In this document: positions 55,899 to 64,000 of the stretch, piece after piece
Layout: each line of letters opens with the position of its first letter
How positions within the stretch are numbered: position 1 is the first letter of the stretch
Assembly (NCBI RefSeq): GCF_030540775.2
Contig: NZ_CP141266.1
Coordinates: 4,265,001-4,329,000, forward strand
Direction of reading: 5' to 3'
From: Flavivirga abyssicola
Lineage (GTDB): Bacteria; Bacteroidota; Bacteroidia; Flavobacteriales; Flavobacteriaceae
Length of the DNA: 64,000 nt
The notes under the pieces: model-generated
What the model was told of the DNA's origin: nothing
The model's input: the letters and a program-made list of their open reading frames with translations, nothing else
Database searches by the model: none
Program-made: the position numbers and the translations under genes

Positions 55899-57122
55899 CT
55901 AATCTATTAAATCTATATGCCTATCGTGATAGCCTAACAAATACAGTACCCCATCTAATCCTATGCTCGAAATAGAACTTTGCGCATTGTCTTTTACCGT
56001 TGGTTTAGCATGAAAAGCAATCCCTAATCCCGCAAGATTAAGCATTGGTAAATCATTTGCCCCATCACCAACAGCTATGGTTTGGCTAATATCTATATCT
56101 TCATTTCTAGCAATTTCTTTAAGGTACTCTGCTTTTTTATTGCCATCGACAATATCACCAAGGTAGCCACCAGTTAAAACACCGTCTTTGATTTCTAATT
56201 GGTTAGCATACACATAATCCATACCCAATTTTTCTTTTAAATAGTGTCCAAAATATGTAAATCCACCAGAAAGAATAGCTGTTTTAAACCCGTAGCTTTT
56301 TAAAGTATCTATAAGTCTTTTTGCTCCTTTAGTAATAGGTAAATTTACAGCGACTTCTTGAAGTACTTCTTCACTTAAACCTTTTAAGAGTTTCATACGT
56401 CTTTTAAAACTTTCTGTAAAGTCTATTTCGCCTTGCATGGCAGATTCTGTAATGGCTTTTACTTCATCACCAACTCCTGCTAACTCGGCTAATTCATCAA
56501 TAACCTCTGTTTGTATTAATGTAGAATCCATATCAAAACAAACTAAACGTCTGTTTCTTCTGTATATATTATCTTCTTGAAATGCTATATCTACATCTAA
56601 ATCGCTTGAAATTTGCATAAATTTCTCCGTGAATTCAGACTTATTATCAATTTTTCCTCTAATAGAAAGTTGTATACATGCTCTAGGGTAATCTTCTTCT
56701 CTAATAAGAGATAAACGCCCAGTAAGTCTTTTTATAGAATCTATATTTAAATTCTTTTCTGAAATTATCTTTGTTACCTCAGAGATTTGTTCGGCTGCTA
56801 GTTTTTCTCCCAAAATAGTAACGATATATCGATCCTTACCTTGTAGGGTTACCCAATTTTCATAATCATCGTGGGTAATTGGTGTAAACTTTGCCTGAAT
56901 ACCCAGTTCGTAAGCTTTAAAAAGTAAATCTTTTAATACAGCTGCTGATTTCTTCCCAGATTCTATTTTAAACAGGATTCCTAAGGATAGTGTATCGTGT
57001 ATGTTTGCTTGTCCAATATCTAAAACTTTGGCGTTATATTCTGCCAAAACAGATGTTAAACTAGATGTTAATCCTGGTTTATCTTGCCCTGAAATATTTA
57101 ATAAAATAATATCGTTAGCCAT
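55899..57122 (-). CDS. serB: Phosphoserine phosphatase with N-terminal ACT domains
   Basis: The last step of serine synthesis: phosphoserine to serine. I place the start at ATG 57122 (MANDIILLNISGQDKPGLTS), removing 12 unsupported residues. Residues about 1-175 form two ACT-like domains, as in SerB2-type enzymes, for feedback by serine. The HAD phosphatase part has VCFDMDSTLIQTEVIDE (nucleophile Asp near 197), motif II AILSGGFTYFG, and motif III/IV IAVGDGANDLPML. Length is 408. The 219 bases before the start separate it from the upstream gene, so it is probably transcribed alone. Confidence 0.93.
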   Translation of the reverse strand: MANDIILLNISGQDKPGLTSSLTSVLAEYNAKVLDIGQANIHDTLSLGILFKIESGKKSAAVLKDLLFKAYELGIQAKFTPITHDDYENWVTLQGKDRYIVTILGEKLAAEQISEVTKIISEKNLNIDSIKRLTGRLSLIREEDYPRACIQLSIRGKIDNKSEFTEKFMQISSDLDVDIAFQEDNIYRRNRRLVCFDMDSTLIQTEVIDELAELAGVGDEVKAITESAMQGEIDFTESFKRRMKLLKGLSEEVLQEVAVNLPITKGAKRLIDTLKSYGFKTAILSGGFTYFGHYLKEKLGMDYVYANQLEIKDGVLTGGYLGDIVDGNKKAEYLKEIARNEDIDISQTIAVGDGANDLPMLNLAGLGIAFHAKPTVKDNAQSSISSIGLDGVLYLLGYHDRHIDLID

Positions 57123-57341
57123 AATTACATGTTTACGCTTTAGGAGCATAAAAATCATTATTCTATTTGATATATGAAAGTTTTTTGAGGTTTAATACCT
57201 ATCCCTTCACGAATTTTGTAGTTATCTTAAATTTTAAGATTTACTTTTAAAAATTAATTAGACATTCAATAAAAAATCGAAAAGAATAGCAATCCAAATA
57301 AAGTATAATAAAATATTATTTGAACCTACGAAAGCATTGAG

Positions 57342-57827
57342 CTATTTAATAAATCTGCTGTGCCAACTTTCACTTGCTGGAACCTCCCAGTTTTCTTTAA
57401 ATTCTGAAATATTTGTTACTAAATTATTGAAGACAATAGTATTTTTAGAAACCGCTTTATCCTTTGCCATTTTCTTAAAGTCAACAAGGGGCTTATATGC
57501 AATATATTCTCCTTGTTTATAAGATACATTCATTTTGTCCATTAAATCGACATTATACTCTTTTTCTAATTGTTGAATAAAATGAACTGAGGCATCAATA
57601 GAGCAACCTGTTGCATTATTCAAATTCTGATTTAAACCTATGATTATAAATCGTTTATACTTTATTAAATGTCCTGCTTGCAAATCACTTCCGTGGGCAG
57701 TCCAGTTTTCAATAAACATATTTAGTTTTGATTGAATGTCTTCTATCTCTTGCTCTGTAAATGAGCGATTAGCCTGGTATATCCAAACTCGTGATTCTTC
57801 TGGTAATGTATTGAAATTTACTAGCAT
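57342..57827 (-). CDS. Conserved hypothetical protein, 161 aa
   Basis: I do not recognise a function. Homologues in Flavobacteriia are often labelled 'ABC transporter ATPase' (by recollection), but there is no Walker A, signature or Walker B motif, so that label is not supported. Start ATG 57827 (MLVNFNTLPEESRVWIYQANR) is preferred; TTG 57836 adds three residues. The sequence is a compact alpha/beta fold with FIENWTAHGSDLQAGHLIKY and GCSIDASVHFIQQLEKEYN. It lies 47 bases after the start-side end of the Fe-S gene cluster on the same strand, so it probably belongs to that operon. Confidence 0.82.
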   Translation of the reverse strand: MLVNFNTLPEESRVWIYQANRSFTEQEIEDIQSKLNMFIENWTAHGSDLQAGHLIKYKRFIIIGLNQNLNNATGCSIDASVHFIQQLEKEYNVDLMDKMNVSYKQGEYIAYKPLVDFKKMAKDKAVSKNTIVFNNLVTNISEFKENWEVPASESWHSRFIK

Positions 57828-57874
57828 TTTAGTCAATTAAATAAAGTGGATTCCTATTTGCTCTGCAATTAAAA

Positions 57875-58666
57875 CTATAAATCCTGAGCATTAGCTACCA
57901 ACTCAGCAATGTCCATAACAGCCACATCGGCTTCTTTTTCTTTCGCTTTAACACCATCTGTCATCATGGTGTTACAAAACGGGCAACCAGCTGCAATAAT
58001 TTCCGGCTTAGTTTCTAAAGCTTGTTCGGTACGCTCAACATTTACTTCTTTATCACCTTTTTCGGCATCTTTAAACATTTGAGCGCCACCAGCACCACAA
58101 CATAAACCGTTGCGTCTACAATTTTTCATTTCAACGAGTTCTGCTTCTAATTTTTGTATAAGTGCTCTTGGTGCTTCATATACATTATTGGCTCTTCCTA
58201 AATAACACGGGTCATGAAATGTAATACGCTTCCCTTTAAATTGTCCGCCTTCTATAGTTAAGCGCCCGTCATCCAACAACGTTTTTAAAAACTGCGTATG
58301 GTGCATAACCTCATAACTGCCTCCTAATTCTGGGTATTCATTTTTTATGGTATTAAAACAATGCGGACAGGCCGTTACTATTTTTTTTACTTCATAGGCA
58401 TTTAAAACCTCTATGTTGGTTACTGCCTGCATTTGAAATAAAAACTCGTTCCCTGCTCTTTTTGCTGGGTCTCCTGTACAACTTTCTTCGGTTCCTAATA
58501 CTGCAAATTCAACATTGGCTTTGTTTAATAGTTTAACAAATGCTTTTGTTATTTTTTTTGCTCTATCATCAAAACTACCTGCACAACCCACCCAAAATAG
58601 TACTTCCGGTTGTTTGCCTTGAGCCATAAATTCTGCCATTGTTGGCACTTTTAGTAATTCGCTCAT
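57875..58666 (-). CDS. (Fe-S)-binding CCG-domain protein (HdrB/LutA-like)
   Basis: A 263-residue cytoplasmic protein with two Cys-rich CCG-type domains, as in heterodisulfide reductase subunit B, GlpC and LutA. The two sites are VGCAGSFDDRAKK with ACPHCFNTIKNEYP, and FHDPCYLGRANN with NGLCCGAGGAQMF and AAGCPFCNTMM. It follows the membrane Fe-S protein in the same operon, so the pair forms an electron-transfer complex of HdrBC/DE type. The electron donor is unknown. Oxidoreductase accessory or lactate-type roles are all possible. Confidence 0.88.
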   Translation of the reverse strand: MSELLKVPTMAEFMAQGKQPEVLFWVGCAGSFDDRAKKITKAFVKLLNKANVEFAVLGTEESCTGDPAKRAGNEFLFQMQAVTNIEVLNAYEVKKIVTACPHCFNTIKNEYPELGGSYEVMHHTQFLKTLLDDGRLTIEGGQFKGKRITFHDPCYLGRANNVYEAPRALIQKLEAELVEMKNCRRNGLCCGAGGAQMFKDAEKGDKEVNVERTEQALETKPEIIAAGCPFCNTMMTDGVKAKEKEADVAVMDIAELVANAQDL

Positions 58667-58711
58667 CTTTTATTTTGATTTTTTGTATGATACACTTTAA
58701 GCATAAGTAAA

Positions 58712-60019
58712 CTATTCATTTTTCCAATTTAATCGATCCATTTGATTGTACGGCCATGGTGCACCATTGTTTTCAATATTAGTCATCATATTATTTAACT
58801 CTACTGGGGCAGCAGACTGCTCCATAACTAAATAACGACGCATCTCTAAAATGATTGATAGTGGATCTATACTTACTGGACAAGCTTCTACACATGCATT
58901 GCATGAGGTACATGCCCAAAGCTCTTCTCTTGTTATATAATTATCTAAGAGTTGTTTTCCGTCTTCTACAAACTCACCTTTATTGGTATCAATATTTTTA
59001 CCAACTTCCTCTAAACGGTCTCTGGTATCCATCATGATTTTACGCGGTGACAACTTCTTACCTGTTTGATTTGCTGGACACTCACTCGTACAACGTCCAC
59101 ATTCTGTACATGTATACGCATTTAACAATTGAACCCAATTTAAATCTTGTACATCACTTGCTCCAAACTTAGCAGGCACGTCTCCTTCTGCTTCTTCTGC
59201 TGGAGCTGCAAACGGATCAACATTAGGGTCCATCATCATTTTAACTTCTTTTGTAACAGCCTCCAGGTTATCCATCTGCCCTTTGGGCTGCAATTTTCCA
59301 TAAAATGTATTTGGAAATGCTAATAGGATGTGTAAATGCTTCGAGTAGTAGAGGTAGTTTAAGAAAACTAATATACCTATAATGTGTACCCACCACACGC
59401 CTCTTTCAATAAAATGTAATGTAGTATCTGAGAGACCACTAAACCAAGGTGCTATAAATTGACTCATTATATTACCTGAATTCATATCCTGAAAATGAAC
59501 ATCCGTAGCGTTCATAACTAAAAACAGCGTCATCAATACCATTTCAAAATATAGAATATAATTCGCATCATTTTTTGGCCAGCTCGTCATTTCCGATTTC
59601 CAAAAACGCTTCAATTTTATAATGTTTCTTCTAATCCAAAAAAGGGTTACAGATACAAAAACCAAGACTGCTAATATTTCAAAAGCACCTATTAAAACGC
59701 CATATAAACTTCCTATTGAAGCAAAAACACGATGTGTACCAAATAAACCATCAATAATGATTTCTATAACTTCTATATTAATGATTATAAAGCCAACATA
59801 TACTACAAGGTGCAGAAAACCAGCAATAGGACGACGTACCATTTTACTTTGCCCCAAGGCAATCATCGTCATGTTTTTCCATCTCTGTGATTTATTATCA
59901 CTAATATCCACATCACGACCCAACTTAATATTTCTGGCAAGTTTTTTTACATTCTTAACAAAAAAACCAATACCACTTATTAGTACAATAGCAAAAAGAA
60001 TATTAGGGATATAATGCAT
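58712..60019 (-). CDS. Membrane 4Fe-4S protein (HdrE/HdrC-like fusion)
   Basis: A 435-residue protein with membrane helices in the first 260 residues (for example IPNILFAIVLISGIGFFVK and GVLIGAFEILAVLVFVSVTL) followed by a dicluster ferredoxin domain. The Fe-S motifs are CTECGRCTSECPANQ and CTSCNACVEACPVSID. The membrane part resembles the haem b subunit of NarI/HdrE type. It acts with the CCG protein downstream as a quinone-linked electron carrier. It starts 5 bases before the MCE gene stop, so it belongs to the same operon. The partner enzyme is unresolved. Confidence 0.87.
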   Translation of the reverse strand: MHYIPNILFAIVLISGIGFFVKNVKKLARNIKLGRDVDISDNKSQRWKNMTMIALGQSKMVRRPIAGFLHLVVYVGFIIINIEVIEIIIDGLFGTHRVFASIGSLYGVLIGAFEILAVLVFVSVTLFWIRRNIIKLKRFWKSEMTSWPKNDANYILYFEMVLMTLFLVMNATDVHFQDMNSGNIMSQFIAPWFSGLSDTTLHFIERGVWWVHIIGILVFLNYLYYSKHLHILLAFPNTFYGKLQPKGQMDNLEAVTKEVKMMMDPNVDPFAAPAEEAEGDVPAKFGASDVQDLNWVQLLNAYTCTECGRCTSECPANQTGKKLSPRKIMMDTRDRLEEVGKNIDTNKGEFVEDGKQLLDNYITREELWACTSCNACVEACPVSIDPLSIILEMRRYLVMEQSAAPVELNNMMTNIENNGAPWPYNQMDRLNWKNE

Positions 60020-60024
60020 ACAGT

Positions 60025-60957
60025 TTATTTAGTTTCTTCCTCTTTATATGGAATTTCTTTTTTTGATAAAATTCTGAAATAACGCTTCGGGTGTAGTTTG
60101 ATATCTTTTAGCAACGCTTCCATTTCTTTAGTTGCTCCTTCCAAATTATTATATAAGGTTTCATCTTTAAGCAATTTTCCCATAGAGCCTTCTCCTTTAT
60201 TAAGAGCTGCTAACATACCATTTAAATTGTTAAGCGTTTTATTTAAAGTCTCTACAGTCGTACCTATATTAGCATTTTTTAATTCGGTACTTAAAGCTGC
60301 CAAACCGTCACTGGTTGTTTTAAATTTTTCAAGAATACTAGCTAAATTCTTATCGTTTTTAGAAAGCACATTATTAACTGTATTAGACGTTGTTTTAAAG
60401 GATTTTAAAGTTTCGTTTAATTCTTTGATAGTACTTTTTAATCCTGCTTCAGAGTTATCATTAATAAACTCATCTAAACTCGTAAATAATGTATCTGTAG
60501 CCCTTAATGTAGAATTTAACTCACTACTAATTCCCGAAAAGTTTTTTGAAAGACTGGATACTAAACCTGCTTCTACCTCAGATTTTAAAACATCTCCAGA
60601 TTTTGCAATCTCACCATCTTTAGCTAATATTATGGCAATGGCATTCCCTCCCATTAAACTAGTTTCATAAAGTCTAACGACACTATTTTTAGAAAACTTC
60701 AACTCTTCATTTACAAAAAATGATACTCTGGTTTTTCCTGTTTTAAAGTCATAAGTAATGTCTTTAACTTTCCCTACAGAGTTACCTCGAACTGTAACTA
60801 CAGACGATTGGGTCAAGGCATTGTAATCAAACTCGGTATAATAAACATTATTAGAATCGAATAGATTTTGACCTTTTAAATAATTAAATCCAAAAATAAA
60901 TAGGATGATTCCTAATATTAATAAAATGCCCGTTTTAACTTCTTTTGATATTTTCAA
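60025..60957 (-). CDS. MlaD-type MCE domain lipid-transport protein
   Basis: A 310-residue inner-membrane-anchored protein. One membrane helix (about 9-25, TGILLILGIILFIFGFNYL) precedes an MCE domain (about 35-115; YYTEFDYNALTQSSVVTVRG). After it lies a long helical and coiled region. MCE proteins bind lipids and move them between membranes. No MlaE/MlaF permease or ATPase is adjacent, so the ABC partners are elsewhere. It lies between the amidase gene (49-base gap) and the Fe-S gene (5-base gap), all on the minus strand. Confidence 0.9.
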   Translation of the reverse strand: MKISKEVKTGILLILGIILFIFGFNYLKGQNLFDSNNVYYTEFDYNALTQSSVVTVRGNSVGKVKDITYDFKTGKTRVSFFVNEELKFSKNSVVRLYETSLMGGNAIAIILAKDGEIAKSGDVLKSEVEAGLVSSLSKNFSGISSELNSTLRATDTLFTSLDEFINDNSEAGLKSTIKELNETLKSFKTTSNTVNNVLSKNDKNLASILEKFKTTSDGLAALSTELKNANIGTTVETLNKTLNNLNGMLAALNKGEGSMGKLLKDETLYNNLEGATKEMEALLKDIKLHPKRYFRILSKKEIPYKEEETK

Positions 60958-61006
60958 ACTAAAATGTATTAGAAAACAAATTTAAAATAAATTTGAAAGA
61001 AACCGC

Positions 61007-62104
61007 TTAATTGGTAGCTGTTTTTAAAGCGTCAACTAATGCTATCTTTTCTCCGTTTTTAAAAGCTACTATAAAACTAGAAGTATATCCTTTCTCAGCA
61101 GCTTCTGCTTCCAAGCCTTTTATTTTATCATAATTGGATGAAGCTCCGTAAAAATATTTGTAAACATTCCCATCCTTTAAACGAGAAACACCTTCTAGTC
61201 CCTTAAAGTTATAGGGCTTTGTTTCGAGGGGGTTAGCGCCTGCAGCAATCTGAACTTTAAAAATGATATCGCCAGTTATCGTTTCAACAGGTTTTGTTGT
61301 ATCATTTACAACAGAATAATCGTTTACATTTTCATCTAAGCTGTTTTTATATTCTAAAATAGCCTTAACTATAGAGTTAGATATTTGTTGTTGTCCTTTT
61401 TTTGAATTTAAATAGGCCCCTTCTTTTTTATAGGATAGAAACCCTGTTTCAACTAAAACACTTGGCATAACCGTTTGATGTAAAACAATAAACCCTGCCT
61501 GCTTAACTCCTCTGTTTTTACGTTTTAATGAATGTGTAAATTTATTCTGTATTAAACTCGCCAACATAATACTTTGGTCTAGATACTCTTCTTGACTTAG
61601 TAAAATACTCATAACGGATTCTGGTGAATTAGGATCGAAGCCTGCATAATTTTTTTCATAGTCATTTTCAAGAAAGATTACCGAATTTTCCTTTTTTGCT
61701 ACTTCAAAATTTGTTTCGTTTCTATGTGTTCCTAATACAAATGTTTCTGTTCCGTGGGCTTGGGATTTATGTGAATTACAATGAACAGACACGAATAAAT
61801 CTGCATTAGCTTTATTTGCTATCTGTCCCCTAACAAACAAATCAATAAACACATCTTTCTTTCGTGTATAGATTACTTTAATGTCAGGATTTTTTTCAAG
61901 TTGCTTCCCTACTTCCAAAACAATCTTTAAGGCAATATCCTTTTCTTTATAACCATTACCTAAATTACCTGGATCATGTCCACCATGGCCTGCATCTAAA
62001 ACAACAACAAACTTTCCATTACTAAAATCCTGATCTTTTTTAAATGAAGAAAATGTTAATACTATTATAAAGGATACGAAAAGTAATACTCTGTGCGTTT
62101 TCAT
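61007..62104 (-). CDS. N-acetylmuramoyl-L-alanine amidase (AmiC-type, SPOR-like tail)
   Basis: A peptidoglycan amidase of the Amidase_3 family, splitting stem peptides from MurNAc. Signal-type N-terminus MKTHRVLLFVSFIIVLTFSSF. Zinc motifs: VVLDAGHGGHDPGNLGNG (His), KEKDIALKIV (Glu), FVSVHCNSHKS (His) and PSVLVETGFLSYKKE (Glu). The C-terminal ~90 residues (DIIFKVQIAAGANPLETKP and GNVYKYFYGASSNYDK) look SPOR-like, so septal targeting is likely. It is divergent from lptD, sharing a ~217-base promoter region. Confidence 0.92.
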   Translation of the reverse strand: MKTHRVLLFVSFIIVLTFSSFKKDQDFSNGKFVVVLDAGHGGHDPGNLGNGYKEKDIALKIVLEVGKQLEKNPDIKVIYTRKKDVFIDLFVRGQIANKANADLFVSVHCNSHKSQAHGTETFVLGTHRNETNFEVAKKENSVIFLENDYEKNYAGFDPNSPESVMSILLSQEEYLDQSIMLASLIQNKFTHSLKRKNRGVKQAGFIVLHQTVMPSVLVETGFLSYKKEGAYLNSKKGQQQISNSIVKAILEYKNSLDENVNDYSVVNDTTKPVETITGDIIFKVQIAAGANPLETKPYNFKGLEGVSRLKDGNVYKYFYGASSNYDKIKGLEAEAAEKGYTSSFIVAFKNGEKIALVDALKTATN

Positions 62105-62265
62105 GTGGTATATAAATTTATTTTAATCGAAAACATGCAACAACCTATACTATTTATTATTGTTTTGACAAGGATACCGATAAAGGCTTTAACGATTAAA
62201 AAACTCAGTTTATTTTAATTTTAAATTTTTAATTGATTATTAAATCAATCACAGAAAAATATATG

Positions 62266-62273
62266 TAATTTTG
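62266..62273 (+). promoter_or_regulatory. -7 box before lptD
   Basis: TAATTTTG matches TAnnTTTG. No TTG is found at 19-23 bases upstream. If used, transcription would begin near 62280, which favours the TTG start at 62322 over the one at 62271. Confidence 0.4.
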
Positions 62274-62321
62274 GCTTTTCAAAAACCGAGCCATACTTTT
62301 ACAAAAATACATTTAAAAGCG

Positions 62322-64000
62322 TTGCATACAAACAACTTTAAAATACTTTTTGCACTAAGTTTTACAGTGTTTATTAACACGTTAAGCTTTGCTCAAGATA
62401 TTCCCAAAAAGGGTAAAACCATCAACCGAAGCCTTAAGGATAGTGTTGTTGTTAAAACTGATAGTCTACTTATTCCTGAAATTTCTGAAAAAACTCAAGA
62501 TTCTACATTAACAGATTCTGTACCACCTAAAAAAGAACTTTTAGAGCACACAGTTACCTATCATGCAGATGATTACACGAAATTCAATCAAAAAAAACAA
62601 AAACTCTACTTATACAATAATGCCAAGATTGACTATGGAGATATGAATATTACTTCTGGTAATATTGTTATTGATTATACTAAAAATACAGTATATGCTA
62701 AAGGAATAACAGATTCTATTGAAGGGTATACTCAAAAACCTGTTTTTACCCAAGGAAGTAATGTTGTAGAGCCCGATTCAATTATTTTTAATACTGAAAC
62801 AAAAAAGGCACTTATATTTAATTCTAAAACGGAACAAGGTGAAGGGACGGTAATTGCTCAAATTACAAAGAAAGAGAATGATTCTGTTTACTTCTTAAAA
62901 AATGCTAAATATACAACTGCTGAAGATCTTGAAGACCCCGAGTACTATATAAAACTTAGAAAGGCAAAAATTGTTCCTGGTAAAAAAATAGTTACGGGAT
63001 TAGCCAATTTATTTATATATGATGTCCCGACTCCTATTGGGGTTCCATTTGCTTTTTTTCCACAAACTGAAACACACACATCTGGGATTATAATACCCAC
63101 TTTTGGTGAGCAAAATGATCGTGGGTTCTTTTTACAAAATGGCGGATATTATTTTGCTATTAATGATTATGTAGATTTGGCCGTTATAGGAGATTATTAT
63201 ACGAATGGTAGTTATGGTATGCGCTTAGAAAGCACCTACTCTAAACGTTATAAATTTAGAGGTAATTTAGGTTTTAGATACGAAAGCATAATTAATAGTG
63301 AACGTGGTTTTCCTGACTATTCTAAAAGTACTATTTATAACATTCGTTGGTCTCATAGTCAAGATGCTAAAGCAAACCCTAATTCGCGATTTTCTGCTTC
63401 GGTTAACTTAGGTAGTAGTACCTATTATCGTTCTTCTGTAAATCAAGTCAATACTGGAGCCTTTTTAAATAATTCTTTGTCATCATCTGTATCGTACTCT
63501 AAAACATTTCAAGGAGAGCCTCAAGTAAATTTTAGTTTAACGGCAACGCATTCGCAAAACACCAATACTGAAGTAATAAACATGACGCTTCCTACATTTC
63601 AGGGGAGTGTTGGCAGAATGTACCCTTTTGCCTCAAAATCCGGGTCTAAAAAAGGGATTATTCAAAATATGAACTTGCAGTACAATATAAGAGGGGAAAA
63701 TAGAATTCAAACAACCGATGAATTTTTCTTTAAAAAAGAAATGTTTGATGATGCCAGTGCTGGTTTTCAACATTCAATTCCATTAAGTACAAATTTCAAA
63801 ATATTTAAATATTTTAGCCTTAGTGCTTCTACTAATTACAATGAAGTCTGGACTTTTAAGACTATTGACAAAACTTACGATGTTGTGGAACGTAATTTTG
63901 TAAACGATACTATTAAAAAGTTTGATGCTTTTAGAACTTACAATTTCAGTACTAGTATAGGTACAACTGTTTACGGAATGTTTGATTTTGAAAAAGAAGG
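62322..64000 (+). CDS. lptD: LPS-assembly protein LptD, 5' part (partial)
   Basis: Outer-membrane barrel that inserts lipopolysaccharide into the outer leaflet; only the first ~559 codons are in the window. I choose TTG 62322, which gives a good signal peptide (HTNNFKILFALSFTVFINTLSFAQ); an in-frame TTG at 62271 adds 17 residues and is possible. Residues about 60-240 form the periplasmic OstA/LptA-like beta-jellyroll (YNNAKIDYGDMNITSGNIVI, DYTKNTVYAKGITDS). The barrel then begins (PIGVPFAFFPQTETHTSGII, then alternating strands). It is divergent from the amidase. Confidence 0.9.
   Translation, partial: MHTNNFKILFALSFTVFINTLSFAQDIPKKGKTINRSLKDSVVVKTDSLLIPEISEKTQDSTLTDSVPPKKELLEHTVTYHADDYTKFNQKKQKLYLYNNAKIDYGDMNITSGNIVIDYTKNTVYAKGITDSIEGYTQKPVFTQGSNVVEPDSIIFNTETKKALIFNSKTEQGEGTVIAQITKKENDSVYFLKNAKYTTAEDLEDPEYYIKLRKAKIVPGKKIVTGLANLFIYDVPTPIGVPFAFFPQTETHTSGIIIPTFGEQNDRGFFLQNGGYYFAINDYVDLAVIGDYYTNGSYGMRLESTYSKRYKFRGNLGFRYESIINSERGFPDYSKSTIYNIRWSHSQDAKANPNSRFSASVNLGSSTYYRSSVNQVNTGAFLNNSLSSSVSYSKTFQGEPQVNFSLTATHSQNTNTEVINMTLPTFQGSVGRMYPFASKSGSKKGIIQNMNLQYNIRGENRIQTTDEFFFKKEMFDDASAGFQHSIPLSTNFKIFKYFSLSASTNYNEVWTFKTIDKTYDVVERNFVNDTIKKFDAFRTYNFSTSIGTTVYGMFDFEKE

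Noticed and set aside
57342-57827. Label 'ABC transporter ATPase'
   Set aside because: No Walker A, signature or Walker B motif is visible, so the label is not supported by the sequence.

Overview
The window is 64 kb of AT-rich chromosome from a member of Bacteroidota, most likely a Flavobacteriaceae species. The evidence is type IX secretion features (two proteins with type B sorting C-termini and a PorP/SprF partner), a BshA bacillithiol enzyme, a DUF2911 protein, many 'SxAQ'-type signal peptides, TAnnTTTG-like -7 promoter boxes, TTG/GTG starts and no strong Shine-Dalgarno signals. I see no rRNA or tRNA gene, CRISPR array, insertion sequence or prophage. The content is mostly core chromosome with some accessory islets. 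Both ends cut a gene: ung on the left and lptD on the right.

Layout. 1-2.1 kb: ung and holA on the minus strand, divergent from a small HsdR-N-like nuclease-fold protein. 2.1-9.1 kb: a GT2 glycosyltransferase, an OmpA-like lipoprotein, two alpha/beta hydrolases flanking TsaC, then an overlapping aspartyl-protease / triple-CBM48 pair. 9.1-9.8 kb: a gene-free stretch rich in inverted repeats. 9.8-16.7 kb: UvrD-type helicase, an M20 amidohydrolase followed by an FMN glutamate-synthase-like protein, a small membrane protein and a patatin. 17-28.6 kb: a type IX surface block (2027-residue PKD/Ig/SprB-repeat adhesin with its SprF partner, an M1 aminopeptidase, a second type B CTD protein). 28.7-35.5 kb: recG, miaE, DUF2911/TPR, a MutS2 without Smr domain, and a DCC thioredoxin-like protein.

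35.5-42.8 kb is the most interesting region. Six genes on the minus strand run DAACS transporter, GshB/RimK-like ATP-grasp ligase, sulfurtransferase, N-formylglutamate-amidohydrolase-like protein, QEGLA/DUF1704 (MATCAP-type) peptidase, TPR-CPBP intramembrane protease. The ligase, amidohydrolase and peptidase trio suggests an uncharacterised amide or peptide tag pathway. 43-47.7 kb: aroC, an LpxH-like phosphoesterase, and a WYL-regulator / small protein / AlkC-like glycosylase cassette with a candidate operator. 47.8-57.8 kb: a FAD/Fe-S oxidase, a small barrel protein, bshA, a GH3-beta-lactamase fusion, serB and a conserved hypothetical. 57.9-64 kb: two Fe-S electron-transfer proteins, an MlaD/MCE protein and an amidase, divergent from lptD (cell-envelope maintenance).

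A heptamer tandem repeat family (CAGTGTT and relatives) sits directly after, or inside, the stop codon of three unrelated genes, always in the sense orientation. A separate palindromic repeat appears to have inserted in frame into RecG.
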